Assembly: GCA_031279875.1 (NCBI GenBank)
Contig: JAITHS010000120.1
Coordinates: forward strand, 1 to 25,492
From: Tannerella sp.
GTDB taxonomy: Bacteria > Bacteroidota > Bacteroidia > Bacteroidales > Tannerellaceae
Direction: 5' to 3'
Length of the DNA stretch: 25,492 bases
Part shown: piece by piece, positions 8,674 to 15,460 of the stretch
Layout: every line of letters begins with the position of its first letter
Position numbering within the stretch: the stretch's first letter is position 1
Notes under the pieces: generated by a model
Database searches by the model: none
The model's input: the letters and a program-made list of their open reading frames with translations, nothing else
What the model was told of the DNA's origin: nothing
Made by a program: the position numbers and the translations under genes

Positions 8674-10042
8674 GAAACTTATTACACCGGGGTATGTGAT
8701 GACGTTCGTATTGGTAACGTTGCTGTTTTTTCTCTGGTCATGGCCGAATACGCTTAACGATTTTCTGATTACACAATTCAAAAAATCGCTTGAACTGAGT
8801 CTGGCACAGACGGGATTTCTTCCGTTTGCATTGAAGACAGGTTATTTTTGCCTCTCTATTCCGGCCGGTCTTTATATGCAGCGAAAAGGTTATAAGGCAG
8901 GCATTTTGTTCGGTTTGTTGCTGTTTGCAGCCGGTTGTTTGTTGTTCTATCCTGCTGCGAGTACGCAGGAATATATATTGTTTCTCGGCGGAATTTTCGT
9001 GATGGCGGGCGGATGTGCCTTTCTTGAAATAGGCGCAAACAGTTTTGTTGTCAGTTTGGGCGACAAGTCCACAGCCGAACGTCGCCTTAACTTTGCACAG
9101 TCGTTTAATCCTATCGGCAATATTCTGGCATCGACGGCGGCTACGGTATTTATTTTTTCCGGCATCGAACCTACATCGCAGGCTATCGAAGAAATGAAGC
9201 GTACCATAACCGCTACCGGCAATGCTTATTCTGACTTCCTGAAAGCCGAGAATGCTCGTGTATTTCCTGTTTATATTGCGCTTGCAGCCGTTGTTTTGCT
9301 CGTCGCGTTATTAATTCGTCGCGCCAAATTTCCGGAAGTAGCGGCAGAGAAAACAAGCGCCGAAAAAGGCAGTTTCAGGGCATTATTGAAATATCCTCAC
9401 TGGTGGGGCGCTATCATATCACAGTTTTTTTATCTCGGCGCTCAACTCGGAACGTGGAGTTATATCGTCCTGTATATCACCCAAAACAGCGATCTGGGCG
9501 AAAAAGCCGCCGGTGGATTTGTGATAGCCAATATGATACTCTTTATGACAGGACGTTTTGTTGCTACATGGCTGATGAAATACTTCAAACCTGCACGGCT
9601 GATGGGTGTTTATGCTATAATCAACTTATGTCTGATTGTAGTAGTAATACTTGGTTCGGCTTGGGGAGAAGAGCATATCGGACTTGGATTGCATAACATC
9701 TTTTTGCCTGTTCCGTTTGCCGGATTCTCTGTTCCCGTAAGCATTTACGCATTGATTTTTACGGCATTTTTTATGTCTCTGATGTATCCTACCAACTTTG
9801 CATCCGGCGTCAAAGGTTTAGGCCCTAATGCCAAACTCGGCGCATCAATATTAGTAATGAGCCTTATAGGAGGCGCTATCGGTTCGCTGATAATAAGCGG
9901 ATTATCTGCTACCGGATGGGGCCTTATTTCGAGTGGCGAACATCAAATTGCATCCGGCATGTGTTTTGTCTTTCTTGCCTACTGTGTGATAGCGTGGTAT
10001 GCTTTTGCCGGTTCGCGTCCGCGCGGGCCGCTGTATGATTAG
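8663..10042 (+). CDS. fucP: FucP-type L-fucose/hexose:H+ symporter (MFS)
   Basis: A 459-residue major facilitator protein with about twelve hydrophobic segments and no cleavable signal. It matches the FucP/GluP group: FFLWSWPNTLNDFLITQF carries Asp33 at the position of the proton-linked Asp of FucP, and GGCAFLEIGANSFVV carries Glu122, matching the second essential acid; RRLNFAQSFNPIGN follows. It imports L-fucose or a related hexose across the inner membrane. The ATG lies inside the end of the previous gene (11-base overlap), so the genes are translated together. It is the last gene of the operon; a stem-loop follows at 10055-10095. FucP-like proteins also carry glucose, galactose or other sugars, so the symbol is given for the family rather than a proven substrate. 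Confidence 0.85.
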   Translation: MENKKLITPGYVMTFVLVTLLFFLWSWPNTLNDFLITQFKKSLELSLAQTGFLPFALKTGYFCLSIPAGLYMQRKGYKAGILFGLLLFAAGCLLFYPAASTQEYILFLGGIFVMAGGCAFLEIGANSFVVSLGDKSTAERRLNFAQSFNPIGNILASTAATVFIFSGIEPTSQAIEEMKRTITATGNAYSDFLKAENARVFPVYIALAAVVLLVALLIRRAKFPEVAAEKTSAEKGSFRALLKYPHWWGAIISQFFYLGAQLGTWSYIVLYITQNSDLGEKAAGGFVIANMILFMTGRFVATWLMKYFKPARLMGVYAIINLCLIVVVILGSAWGEEHIGLGLHNIFLPVPFAGFSVPVSIYALIFTAFFMSLMYPTNFASGVKGLGPNAKLGASILVMSLIGGAIGSLIISGLSATGWGLISSGEHQIASGMCFVFLAYCVIAWYAFAGSRPRGPLYD

Positions 10043-10054
10043 CGGCAACATTAT

Positions 10055-10095
10055 ATTGGGAACCTCGAAAAACTCAATTTTTAGAGGTTCCCAAT
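10055..10095 (+). terminator. Stem-loop after the sugar operon
   Basis: A perfect 12-bp inverted repeat (10055-10066 against 10084-10095) encloses an inner 5-bp A/T stem (10068-10072 against 10078-10082) with a 5-base loop. It begins 13 bases after the permease stop. No U-run follows, so it may end transcription with Rho or protect the 3' end rather than act as a textbook intrinsic terminator. Confidence 0.5.
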
Positions 10096-10133
10096 TATTG
10101 CCGTTTGATAGAAAATGGATTACTTCCTGTATT

Positions 10134-10171
10134 CTGGATTGCTTCGTTCCTCGCAATGACGTGGTACCGTC
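10134..10171 (+). repeat. Dispersed repeat, copy A (38 bp identical to 21923-21960)
   Basis: The 38 bases are identical to 21923-21960, more than 11 kb away. The core (TTGCTTCGTTCCTCGCAATG) is known to me as a widespread intergenic repeat in many bacterial genomes. This copy has only one arm, whereas the distant copy is paired with an inverted partner and can fold. Confidence 0.85.
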
Positions 10172-10212
10172 ATCTCAACTCTCAACTCCTATCGTCCGGT
10201 TCTATCTTGGCA

Positions 10213-10255
10213 GGTTGCGCCTACCGATAAATCAATGGTTGCGCCTACCGATAAA
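10213..10255 (+). repeat. Short direct repeat, 19-bp unit at 24-base spacing
   Basis: The same 19 bases (GGTTGCGCCTACCGATAAA) occur at 10213-10231 and 10237-10255. The pair is flanked by an imperfect 12-bp inverted repeat (10203-10214 against 10271-10282, one mismatch), so the whole unit could fold into a large hairpin. Confidence 0.75.
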
Positions 10256-10280
10256 GCGATGTAAGCAAAGCCTACCAAGA

Positions 10281-10308
10281 TAAAACAGACAAGGTAGAAC
10301 CTTGTCTG
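10281..10308 (-). terminator. Intrinsic terminator of the OmpH-like operon
   Basis: Read on the minus strand, a perfect 10-bp stem (10308-10299 against 10295-10286) with a 3-base loop is followed by TTTTA. It lies 36 bases downstream of the OmpH-like stop codon, a normal place for an intrinsic terminator. Confidence 0.6.
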
Positions 10309-10339
10309 AACAACGAGTAGAACCTTGTCTGAACAACGA
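10294..10339 (+). repeat. Tandem duplication, 23 bp x 2
   Basis: Bases 10294-10316 and 10317-10339 are identical and adjacent. Each carries ACCTTGTCTG, the right arm of the hairpin at 10286-10308, so the duplication created a second possible pairing partner. It ends 4 bases before the stop codon of the minus-strand gene. Confidence 0.85.
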
Positions 10340-10343
10340 ACTC

Positions 10344-10961
10344 TTACTCCGGTTTCAACGGAGTAGTTTGATGTGTGCTGTTGAGATAATCAATTACTTC
10401 GGCGGTGATGTTGTAAACATCGTCGGCGTAGAGGATGTTGTCGCGCGATTTGCCGTAGATGATTTGATAGCCTTTGTCGCGGTTGTAGTTACGCACCTGC
10501 GATATTACAGTAGTACTCAAATCAATATTCATTCGCTGCTGGTCTTCTTGTATCTCCAGTGTCATTTTTTCCTCTAACTCCTTTATCTCTATGGCCTTAG
10601 TTTGCAGACGGTGCTGTTCGGCTTCCGCACGTTCACGATTAAGAAACGAGCCCGTCTCTAACTTTCGATCAAAATCGGCGGCTTCGGATTGAAGTTTACG
10701 TTTCTTCTCAGTCAGAGTAACATGAGCATTTTCAATTTTCTTAGCTAATTGCTCGTTAAGGTCTATCGACAGCGTGTAGTTTTGCATCAGCGAATCGATA
10801 TCGACATACGCAAACGGCAACGGCTTGCTGCACATTACGGCAGTATCGCTTACGCCGGTAACAACTTTCGAAACCGGCTTGTTGCCGGAACTGAGAACGA
10901 ATAAAATAACGACGGCTATTGCAAGTACCGCCTCAATTACATAATGTATAATATCTTTCAT
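10344..10961 (-). CDS. OmpH/Skp-family protein with N-terminal membrane anchor
   Basis: A 205-residue protein, choosing the Met at 10961. The open frame reaches back to 11048, but that extension overlaps the upstream gene in another frame and would put 29 polar residues before the hydrophobic segment. Residues 8-24 are one hydrophobic stretch without a clear cleavage site. Next comes the OmpH opening PFAYVDIDSLMQNY (49-62), then a charged helical region rich in K, E, Q and R (about 65-145) as in the Skp coiled-coil tentacles, and a final YQIIYGKSRDNILYADDVYNITAEVIDYLN typical of the family's beta body. Skp proteins chaperone outer-membrane proteins in the periplasm. This one looks tethered to the inner membrane. 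It follows the small gene at 11191 by 20 bases. Confidence 0.85.
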   Translation of the reverse strand: MKDIIHYVIEAVLAIAVVILFVLSSGNKPVSKVVTGVSDTAVMCSKPLPFAYVDIDSLMQNYTLSIDLNEQLAKKIENAHVTLTEKKRKLQSEAADFDRKLETGSFLNRERAEAEQHRLQTKAIEIKELEEKMTLEIQEDQQRMNIDLSTTVISQVRNYNRDKGYQIIYGKSRDNILYADDVYNITAEVIDYLNSTHQTTPLKPE

Positions 10962-10981
10962 ATTCAAATTATAAATGTTTC

Positions 10982-11191
10982 TTATTTGTTTATCTTTTCC
11001 GACAAATTTTGCCGGACTTGCGCTTCCATGTCCTGAGTTCGTGCGCACCCGATACCCTGTTTTTTCAATGCTTCGCTATCTCCGATATGACCGCCCGATA
11101 TGCGACCATCCCGTTTTGATAAGACTTTTATGCACATCAACACTGTGCTGAAAAGTAAAATTATTATGCCTAATATTACAATTTTGAGCAT
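10982..11191 (-). CDS. Small conserved-looking membrane protein
   Basis: A 69-residue protein with one N-terminal hydrophobic segment (2-20), a basic turn (KVLSKRDGR) and a cytoplasmic or periplasmic tail with GGHIGDSEALKKQGIGCARTQD. The GxNxAxxKxGIxC-like pattern resembles a short membrane protein I recall as common in Bacteroidota, with one conserved Cys (49 here). No function is known to me. Its start ATG lies 20 bases after a TATCTTTG -7 element on the minus strand, so it is the first gene of a two-gene operon with the OmpH-like protein. Confidence 0.7.
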   Translation of the reverse strand: MLKIVILGIIILLFSTVLMCIKVLSKRDGRISGGHIGDSEALKKQGIGCARTQDMEAQVRQNLSEKINK

Positions 11192-11211
11192 TTTTTTTTA
11201 TATTTGCGGCT

Positions 11212-11220
11212 GCAAAGATA
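11212..11220 (-). promoter_or_regulatory. Bacteroidota-type -7 element for the small membrane protein/OmpH operon
   Basis: Minus-strand TATCTTTGC fits the TAnnTTTG consensus. No clear TTTG -33 element is seen at the usual distance. The leader would be only about 20 bases. Confidence 0.6.
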
Positions 11221-11327
11221 ATATTTTTATATCATTTTACGTTCTTTTTTTACCGATATTTTTTCGTTTTTCGGTATTAATGACATTATTTGTAAATTAT
11301 TAACAACTCAAATACAATATTAACATT

Positions 11328-12779
11328 ATGAAAATCAATGAATTAGAACCAAAAATCGTCTGGAAGTACTTCGACGAAATTACGCGGATACCACGTCCGT
11401 CAAAGAAAGAAGAAAAGATAATAGCCTACATTGAGGATGTAGCCGCAAAGGCAGGCATTCCGGTAAAGAAAGACGCAGCAGGTAACTTGCTGCTAACCAA
11501 GCCCGCTACGAAAGGCTTTGAAGACCGTCCGACGGTGATTTTGCAGGCTCATTTAGACATGGTTTGCGAAAAAAACAGCGATGTAGTGCATGATTTCGAC
11601 AACGACCCCATCAAAACCGTTGTCGATGGTGACTGGCTGCGGGCGCAAGGTACGACGCTCGGCGCCGACAACGGCATCGGATTAGCGGCGGCGCTGGCGG
11701 TAGTGATGTCGGACGATATCGAACACGGCAAAATAGAATGTCTTTTTACCGTCGATGAGGAAACGGGGCTTACCGGCGCAAATGCCTTGCAATCAGGCTT
11801 TATGACAGGTAAGATACTGCTCAACCTTGACAGTGAAGACGAAGGTCAAATTTTTATCGGCTGCGCTGGCGGAAAAGGTACGATAGCGACGTTTAAATGC
11901 CCTGCGATAAAGGCTGACGATAGAAAGTCGTTTTTCCGCGTCGGCGTCAGCGGTCTCAAAGGCGGCCATTCGGGTTGCGATATTGAAAAAGGACGCGGCA
12001 ATGCCAACAAAATCCTTGCTCGTTTTTTGTATGCCGGAATGAAAAATTTCGACAATTTCGGTTTAAGCACCATCAAAGGCGGCAATCTGCATAACGCCAT
12101 TCCCCGCGAAGCAAGCGCCGTAATCGGCATCATGCCCGAAGACCGCGAACAGTTGAGCGTAGCGCTTAATGTTTTTGCCGCCGATATAGCCAACGAACTG
12201 AAAAAAACCGACCCGGATGTCAAGATAACTTTGGAATCGGTTGAAATGCCTCAATACGAGCTTATTAGCGACAATTTCCATCGCCTTGTATATGCACTCC
12301 TTACATGCCCGCACGGCGTTATCTCTATGAGCCGCGACATCGACGATTTGGTTGAAACTTCTACCAATCTGGCTTCCGTTAAGATGGCTGACGACGACAA
12401 AATAATTGTAGAGACAAGCCAGCGCAGCTCGATAGAATCGGCTAAACAGGCTATCGGAGAGCAGGTTGAGGCGGTTTTCCGATTTGCAGGCGCAGAAGTA
12501 ACATTCCGCGACGGATACCCCGGATGGGCGCCTAATCCCGATTCCAAAATCCTTAAAGTGGCGCTGGAAAGTTATCGCCGGTTGTTCGGCAAAGACGCTG
12601 AAATTAAGGCTATTCATGCCGGCTTGGAATGCGGACTATTCATGGAAAAATATCCCGACCTCGACATGATTTCGTTCGGACCAACGCTATACGGCGTTCA
12701 CTCACCCGACGAACGTATCGAAATACCCACCGTAGGTATGTGGTGGCAGCATTTACTCGATGTGTTAAGAAATGTATAA
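11328..12779 (+). CDS. pepD: Aminoacyl-histidine dipeptidase (M20 family, PepD)
   Basis: A 483-residue cytosolic zinc dipeptidase that splits Xaa-His and other dipeptides. It is of full family length. Metal and catalytic residues are visible: His75 and Asp77 (LQAHLDMV), Asp114 (LGADNGIG), Glu144-Glu145 (VDEETG), an aspartate in NLDSED, and a late His in YGVHSPDERI. The lid domain occupies about 190-390, with GLKGGHSGCDIEKGRGNA typical of PepD. The start follows an AT-rich leader. The last 8 bases overlap the start of the next lipoprotein gene, so the two are co-translated. Confidence 0.95.
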   Translation: MKINELEPKIVWKYFDEITRIPRPSKKEEKIIAYIEDVAAKAGIPVKKDAAGNLLLTKPATKGFEDRPTVILQAHLDMVCEKNSDVVHDFDNDPIKTVVDGDWLRAQGTTLGADNGIGLAAALAVVMSDDIEHGKIECLFTVDEETGLTGANALQSGFMTGKILLNLDSEDEGQIFIGCAGGKGTIATFKCPAIKADDRKSFFRVGVSGLKGGHSGCDIEKGRGNANKILARFLYAGMKNFDNFGLSTIKGGNLHNAIPREASAVIGIMPEDREQLSVALNVFAADIANELKKTDPDVKITLESVEMPQYELISDNFHRLVYALLTCPHGVISMSRDIDDLVETSTNLASVKMADDDKIIVETSQRSSIESAKQAIGEQVEAVFRFAGAEVTFRDGYPGWAPNPDSKILKVALESYRRLFGKDAEIKAIHAGLECGLFMEKYPDLDMISFGPTLYGVHSPDERIEIPTVGMWWQHLLDVLRNV

Positions 12780-14286
12780 ATATGTCATTTTATGTTTAGT
12801 CATTGTACTGTTGATGGTTCGATGCAACGACATCGACAGTTATTCGGTCAATCCCAAACATCAACCGCATTTTTCGACCGATACGCTGTCGTTTGATACG
12901 ATATTCACTACCGTAGGCTCTGTTACGGGCTTTTTTATGATATATAACAGCAATGATGAGGCGCTGAATATCAGCAATATAACTCTCGGCAGCGGAGGAA
13001 GTAGCGGTTTTCGTATCAATGTTGACGGGCGCAGCGGCAACGACTTCAACGACATCAATATTTGGAAGCACGACAGCATTTATGTAGCGGTAGAAGTTAC
13101 CGTTGACCCTACCGACGAAAACACGCCGTTTGTGATGTATGATTCCGTCATTTTTATCACAAACGGTGTACGGCAGGCGGTCATTCTCGAAGCTTACGGT
13201 CAGAATGCGCACATTTTAAGGGGTGGCGTCGTTTTCGAGCATGACACAACGCTGACAGCCGACCGACCATATCTCGTTTACGACAGCGTAAAAATCGCTT
13301 CCGGCGCTACTTTGACCGTCGCTTCCGGCGTATCATTTTATATGCACAAAGACGCCAGATGGGTAATTTACGGCACTTTGAAGACTTATGGTTCTCACGA
13401 TGAGCCTGTTACATTCAGGGGCGACAGGCTTGACCGTCTAAACACGGCGCTTTCTTACGACAATGTAGCGTCGCAGTGGCAAGGAATGTATTTCGATGCG
13501 GAAAGTTTTGATAACGAATTGAATTACACCATGATACGTAACGGTATCAACGGGCTGACTTTCGACGAATCTAATATAGAGCGTAAGAAAATCGACATCC
13601 GCAACTCGCAGATACGTAATATGGGAGGCACTCTGATGTTTGCAATCAACTGTTATATAGAGGCTTACAACACCGAGTTCAGTAATTCGGTCTCTTATTT
13701 AGTGCTTTTGGCGGGCGGTAAATACCGGTTTGCTCACTGCACGCTGGCAAACTATATGCCGTCGGCTATGGGCGGCAGTTCCGGCAAGAACTTTGTGCAA
13801 GCCTTAACGTTGGCTGACAATCTTGTTTACGTCCTGCCCGACGGAAGCGAACAAAAGCTCAATTACCCGCTTCGGCAGGCATTTTTCGACAATTGTATCA
13901 TCGACGGCAACTCGCGTCTCGATTCCACGCAGGAGGATAATATCGGCGAGTTAGGTCTTGTTACCGACCAATCTAACGTTTACGGCAACGATGAGACGTT
14001 TAATTATCGCTTTAATCACTGTCTGATAAAGATTTACGCGATTGAATCGGAGCGTTTTATCAAAAATATTTTTGAAAAAAGTCCTACTTATGTCAAAAGT
14101 ACTCCAAAGGCAGACGGCAATGTTTACGATTACGTTTATGACTTCCGTCCCGACAGTGTTTCGAGTGTAAGAGGCAAGGCAGACCGCACCATAGCGGAAG
14201 AATTTCCGACCGACCGCTTCGGAGTAAACCGCCTCGAAGCGTCCGAAGGAGCATCAATAGGAGCGTATGAATATGAAGCGGATTAG
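12772..14286 (+). CDS. Lipoprotein with parallel beta-helix-like repeats
   Basis: A 504-residue protein. Residues 1-18 are a lipoprotein signal ending at Cys18 (LLMVRC), with an unusual Arg just before the Cys. Residues 35-140 look like a beta-sandwich (SFDTIFTTVGSVTGFFMIYN, then ISNITLG and VEVTVDPTDE). From about 150 the chain has repeated short strands with Asn turns (LNYTMIRNGINGLTF, DIRNSQIRNMGG, and then CTLANYMPS and DNCIIDGN) as in right-handed beta-helix proteins. The C-terminus ends in ASIGAYEYE, a closing seen in polysaccharide-binding or lyase-like beta-helix proteins. No catalytic residues are assigned. It is probably anchored at the cell surface or in the periplasm. It overlaps pepD by 8 bases and the next gene by 20 bases (14 if that gene starts at 14273). 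Confidence 0.8.
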   Translation: MYKYVILCLVIVLLMVRCNDIDSYSVNPKHQPHFSTDTLSFDTIFTTVGSVTGFFMIYNSNDEALNISNITLGSGGSSGFRINVDGRSGNDFNDINIWKHDSIYVAVEVTVDPTDENTPFVMYDSVIFITNGVRQAVILEAYGQNAHILRGGVVFEHDTTLTADRPYLVYDSVKIASGATLTVASGVSFYMHKDARWVIYGTLKTYGSHDEPVTFRGDRLDRLNTALSYDNVASQWQGMYFDAESFDNELNYTMIRNGINGLTFDESNIERKKIDIRNSQIRNMGGTLMFAINCYIEAYNTEFSNSVSYLVLLAGGKYRFAHCTLANYMPSAMGGSSGKNFVQALTLADNLVYVLPDGSEQKLNYPLRQAFFDNCIIDGNSRLDSTQEDNIGELGLVTDQSNVYGNDETFNYRFNHCLIKIYAIESERFIKNIFEKSPTYVKSTPKADGNVYDYVYDFRPDSVSSVRGKADRTIAEEFPTDRFGVNRLEASEGASIGAYEYEAD

Positions 14287-15322
14287 TAATATAATTATTG
14301 TATCGACGTTCGTATTACTGCTTGGATGCGGCGGTTGCGGCGGTAATCACACGGTTTCCAAAATCGCAGGAACGTCGCACGCACCGGCTCTTCAAAGTAA
14401 TAGCCGGAAACAGAATTTCTGCGTGATGTTCTATAACGTTGAAAATCTGTTTGATATCTACGACGATCCGGATAAAAACGACGATGAGTTTCTTCCCAAC
14501 GGCGCTAATCGCTGGACGGCGCAACGCTATTACAATCACCTGCGCAATACGGCGCAAGTGATCACTGCCGCCGGAGAATGGGATACTCCGGCGCTTTGCG
14601 GGCTGTGTGAAGTCGAAAACGATACCGTCCTGACGCATCTCATTTCGCGTACTCCTCTGCGCGCACAGAATTATAACTACTGTATCACTACCGGCAGCGA
14701 CCGTCGAGGTATCAACAACGCCCTTATGTATCAGCGAGATAAGTTTCGCTATTTGAGCCACGCTTCGCGGCGTATTCCGTTTGGCAATAAGGCTAAACTG
14801 TCGCGCGACATCTTGCATGTAGAGGGCGAAATTATTACCGGCGAGCGGTTGCACGTCTTCGTATGCCACTTCCCGTCGCGTTCGGGAGGCGAAAAAGAAT
14901 CCGAACCCGACCGCATCGACGCCGCCACGTTTCTGCGTCACATCTGCGATTCTCTCCTCAATGCCGACCCTGCGGCCAACATCGTTGCGATGGGTGATTT
15001 CAACGATTCGCCGAATGACAAAAGTATTAAAATTTTGACGCAGGATGATCTTTTGGTCAATCTTTTCGGCAACCCCAACAAACTCAATTACTACGGCTCA
15101 CACAAGTTTCAAGGCGAGTGGTCGCAAATCGACCAGATGTTTGTGAGCCGTCATTTCTACTCTTATCTAAAAAAAGACGGACAGCGTATATTTGCTGCCG
15201 AGTTTCTTTTGACCCCCAAAAACAGTCGTGGCGAGCAGTCGCCCGCACGCAACTATCAAGGACCAATATACAAAAACGGTTACAGCGACCATCTCCCTAT
15301 TTTAGCAGATTTTGAAATGTAA
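14267..15322 (+). CDS. Endonuclease/exonuclease/phosphatase-family lipoprotein
   Basis: A 351-residue protein of the metal-dependent EEP (DNase I-like) fold. A lipoprotein signal ends at LLLGC (Cys21). EEP motifs are MFYNVENLFD (Asn metal/active-site segment), CEVEND (Glu), HVFVCHFPSRSGG, MGDFNDSPND (Asp/Asn) and SDHLPILADF (the catalytic His). Relatives cleave nucleic acids, phospholipids or phosphoesters; the substrate is not predictable. Start choice: the AGGAG at 14259-14263 is 3 bases from ATG 14267 but 9 bases from the in-frame ATG at 14273, so translation may begin at 14273 (349 residues). The gene lies within the end of the preceding lipoprotein gene, so both are likely made together. 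Confidence 0.85.
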   Translation: MNMKRISNIIIVSTFVLLLGCGGCGGNHTVSKIAGTSHAPALQSNSRKQNFCVMFYNVENLFDIYDDPDKNDDEFLPNGANRWTAQRYYNHLRNTAQVITAAGEWDTPALCGLCEVENDTVLTHLISRTPLRAQNYNYCITTGSDRRGINNALMYQRDKFRYLSHASRRIPFGNKAKLSRDILHVEGEIITGERLHVFVCHFPSRSGGEKESEPDRIDAATFLRHICDSLLNADPAANIVAMGDFNDSPNDKSIKILTQDDLLVNLFGNPNKLNYYGSHKFQGEWSQIDQMFVSRHFYSYLKKDGQRIFAAEFLLTPKNSRGEQSPARNYQGPIYKNGYSDHLPILADFEM

Positions 15323-15338
15323 CTATCCACTCATTATG

Positions 15339-15353
15339 CTGTCATTTTGTCAG
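15339..15353. promoter_or_regulatory. Near-palindrome upstream of dnaK
   Basis: CTGTCATTTTGTCAG is an interrupted palindrome with one mismatched pair, about 36 bases upstream of the sigma-54-like element. It could be an activator or heat-shock regulator site; this is inference only. Confidence 0.3.
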
Positions 15354-15374
15354 TATCAATGATATTTTCCCCTT

Positions 15375-15391
15375 TTGGCACACTGTTTGTA
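15375..15391 (+). promoter_or_regulatory. Sigma-54-like promoter of dnaK
   Basis: TTGGCACACTGTTTGTA resembles the -24/-12 consensus TTGGCACnnnnnTTGC: GG at 77-78 of this line (15377-15378) and GT at 15389-15390 are exactly ten bases apart. It deviates at one position (GT in place of GC). It would start transcription near 15401, about 60 bases before the dnaK ATG. No clear TAnnTTTG element is seen in this gap. Confidence 0.45.
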
Positions 15392-15407
15392 AATCAATGC
15401 AATGAAA

Positions 15408-15425
15408 GGTCGAACATTTTCGACC
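15408..15425 (+). promoter_or_regulatory. Small hairpin in the dnaK leader
   Basis: GGTCGAA (15408-15414) and TTCGACC (15419-15425) form a perfect 7-bp stem with a 4-base loop. If transcription starts near 15401, it sits at the very 5' end of the mRNA, where it could stabilise the transcript or bind a regulator. Confidence 0.4.
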
Positions 15426-15460
15426 CAAACCATAAAATTAACAATTAAAATAATAAAGAA

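Larger units (their letters stand above)
10043..10343. other. 301-base gene-free stretch made of hairpins and repeats
   Basis: No credible gene is seen between the permease and the convergent OmpH-like gene. The stretch holds the stem-loop at 10055-10095, the dispersed repeat at 10134-10171, a 24-base-period repeat at 10213-10255, a 23-base tandem duplication at 10294-10339 and a minus-strand terminator at 10281-10308. Open frames crossing it are repeat-derived. Confidence 0.7.

Noticed and set aside
9999..10283. Open frame of 94 residues over the repeat region
   Set aside because: It runs across the permease end and the dispersed repeat; part of its translation recurs in the 21836 frame only because the DNA repeats.
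10962..11048. Longer OmpH-like protein from 11048
   Set aside because: The extension overlaps the 69-residue gene in another frame and would bury the hydrophobic signal 37 residues in.
11251..11276. 6-bp inverted repeat (TACCGA/TCGGTA) before pepD
   Set aside because: Short arms, 14-base spacer and AT-rich setting make chance likely.
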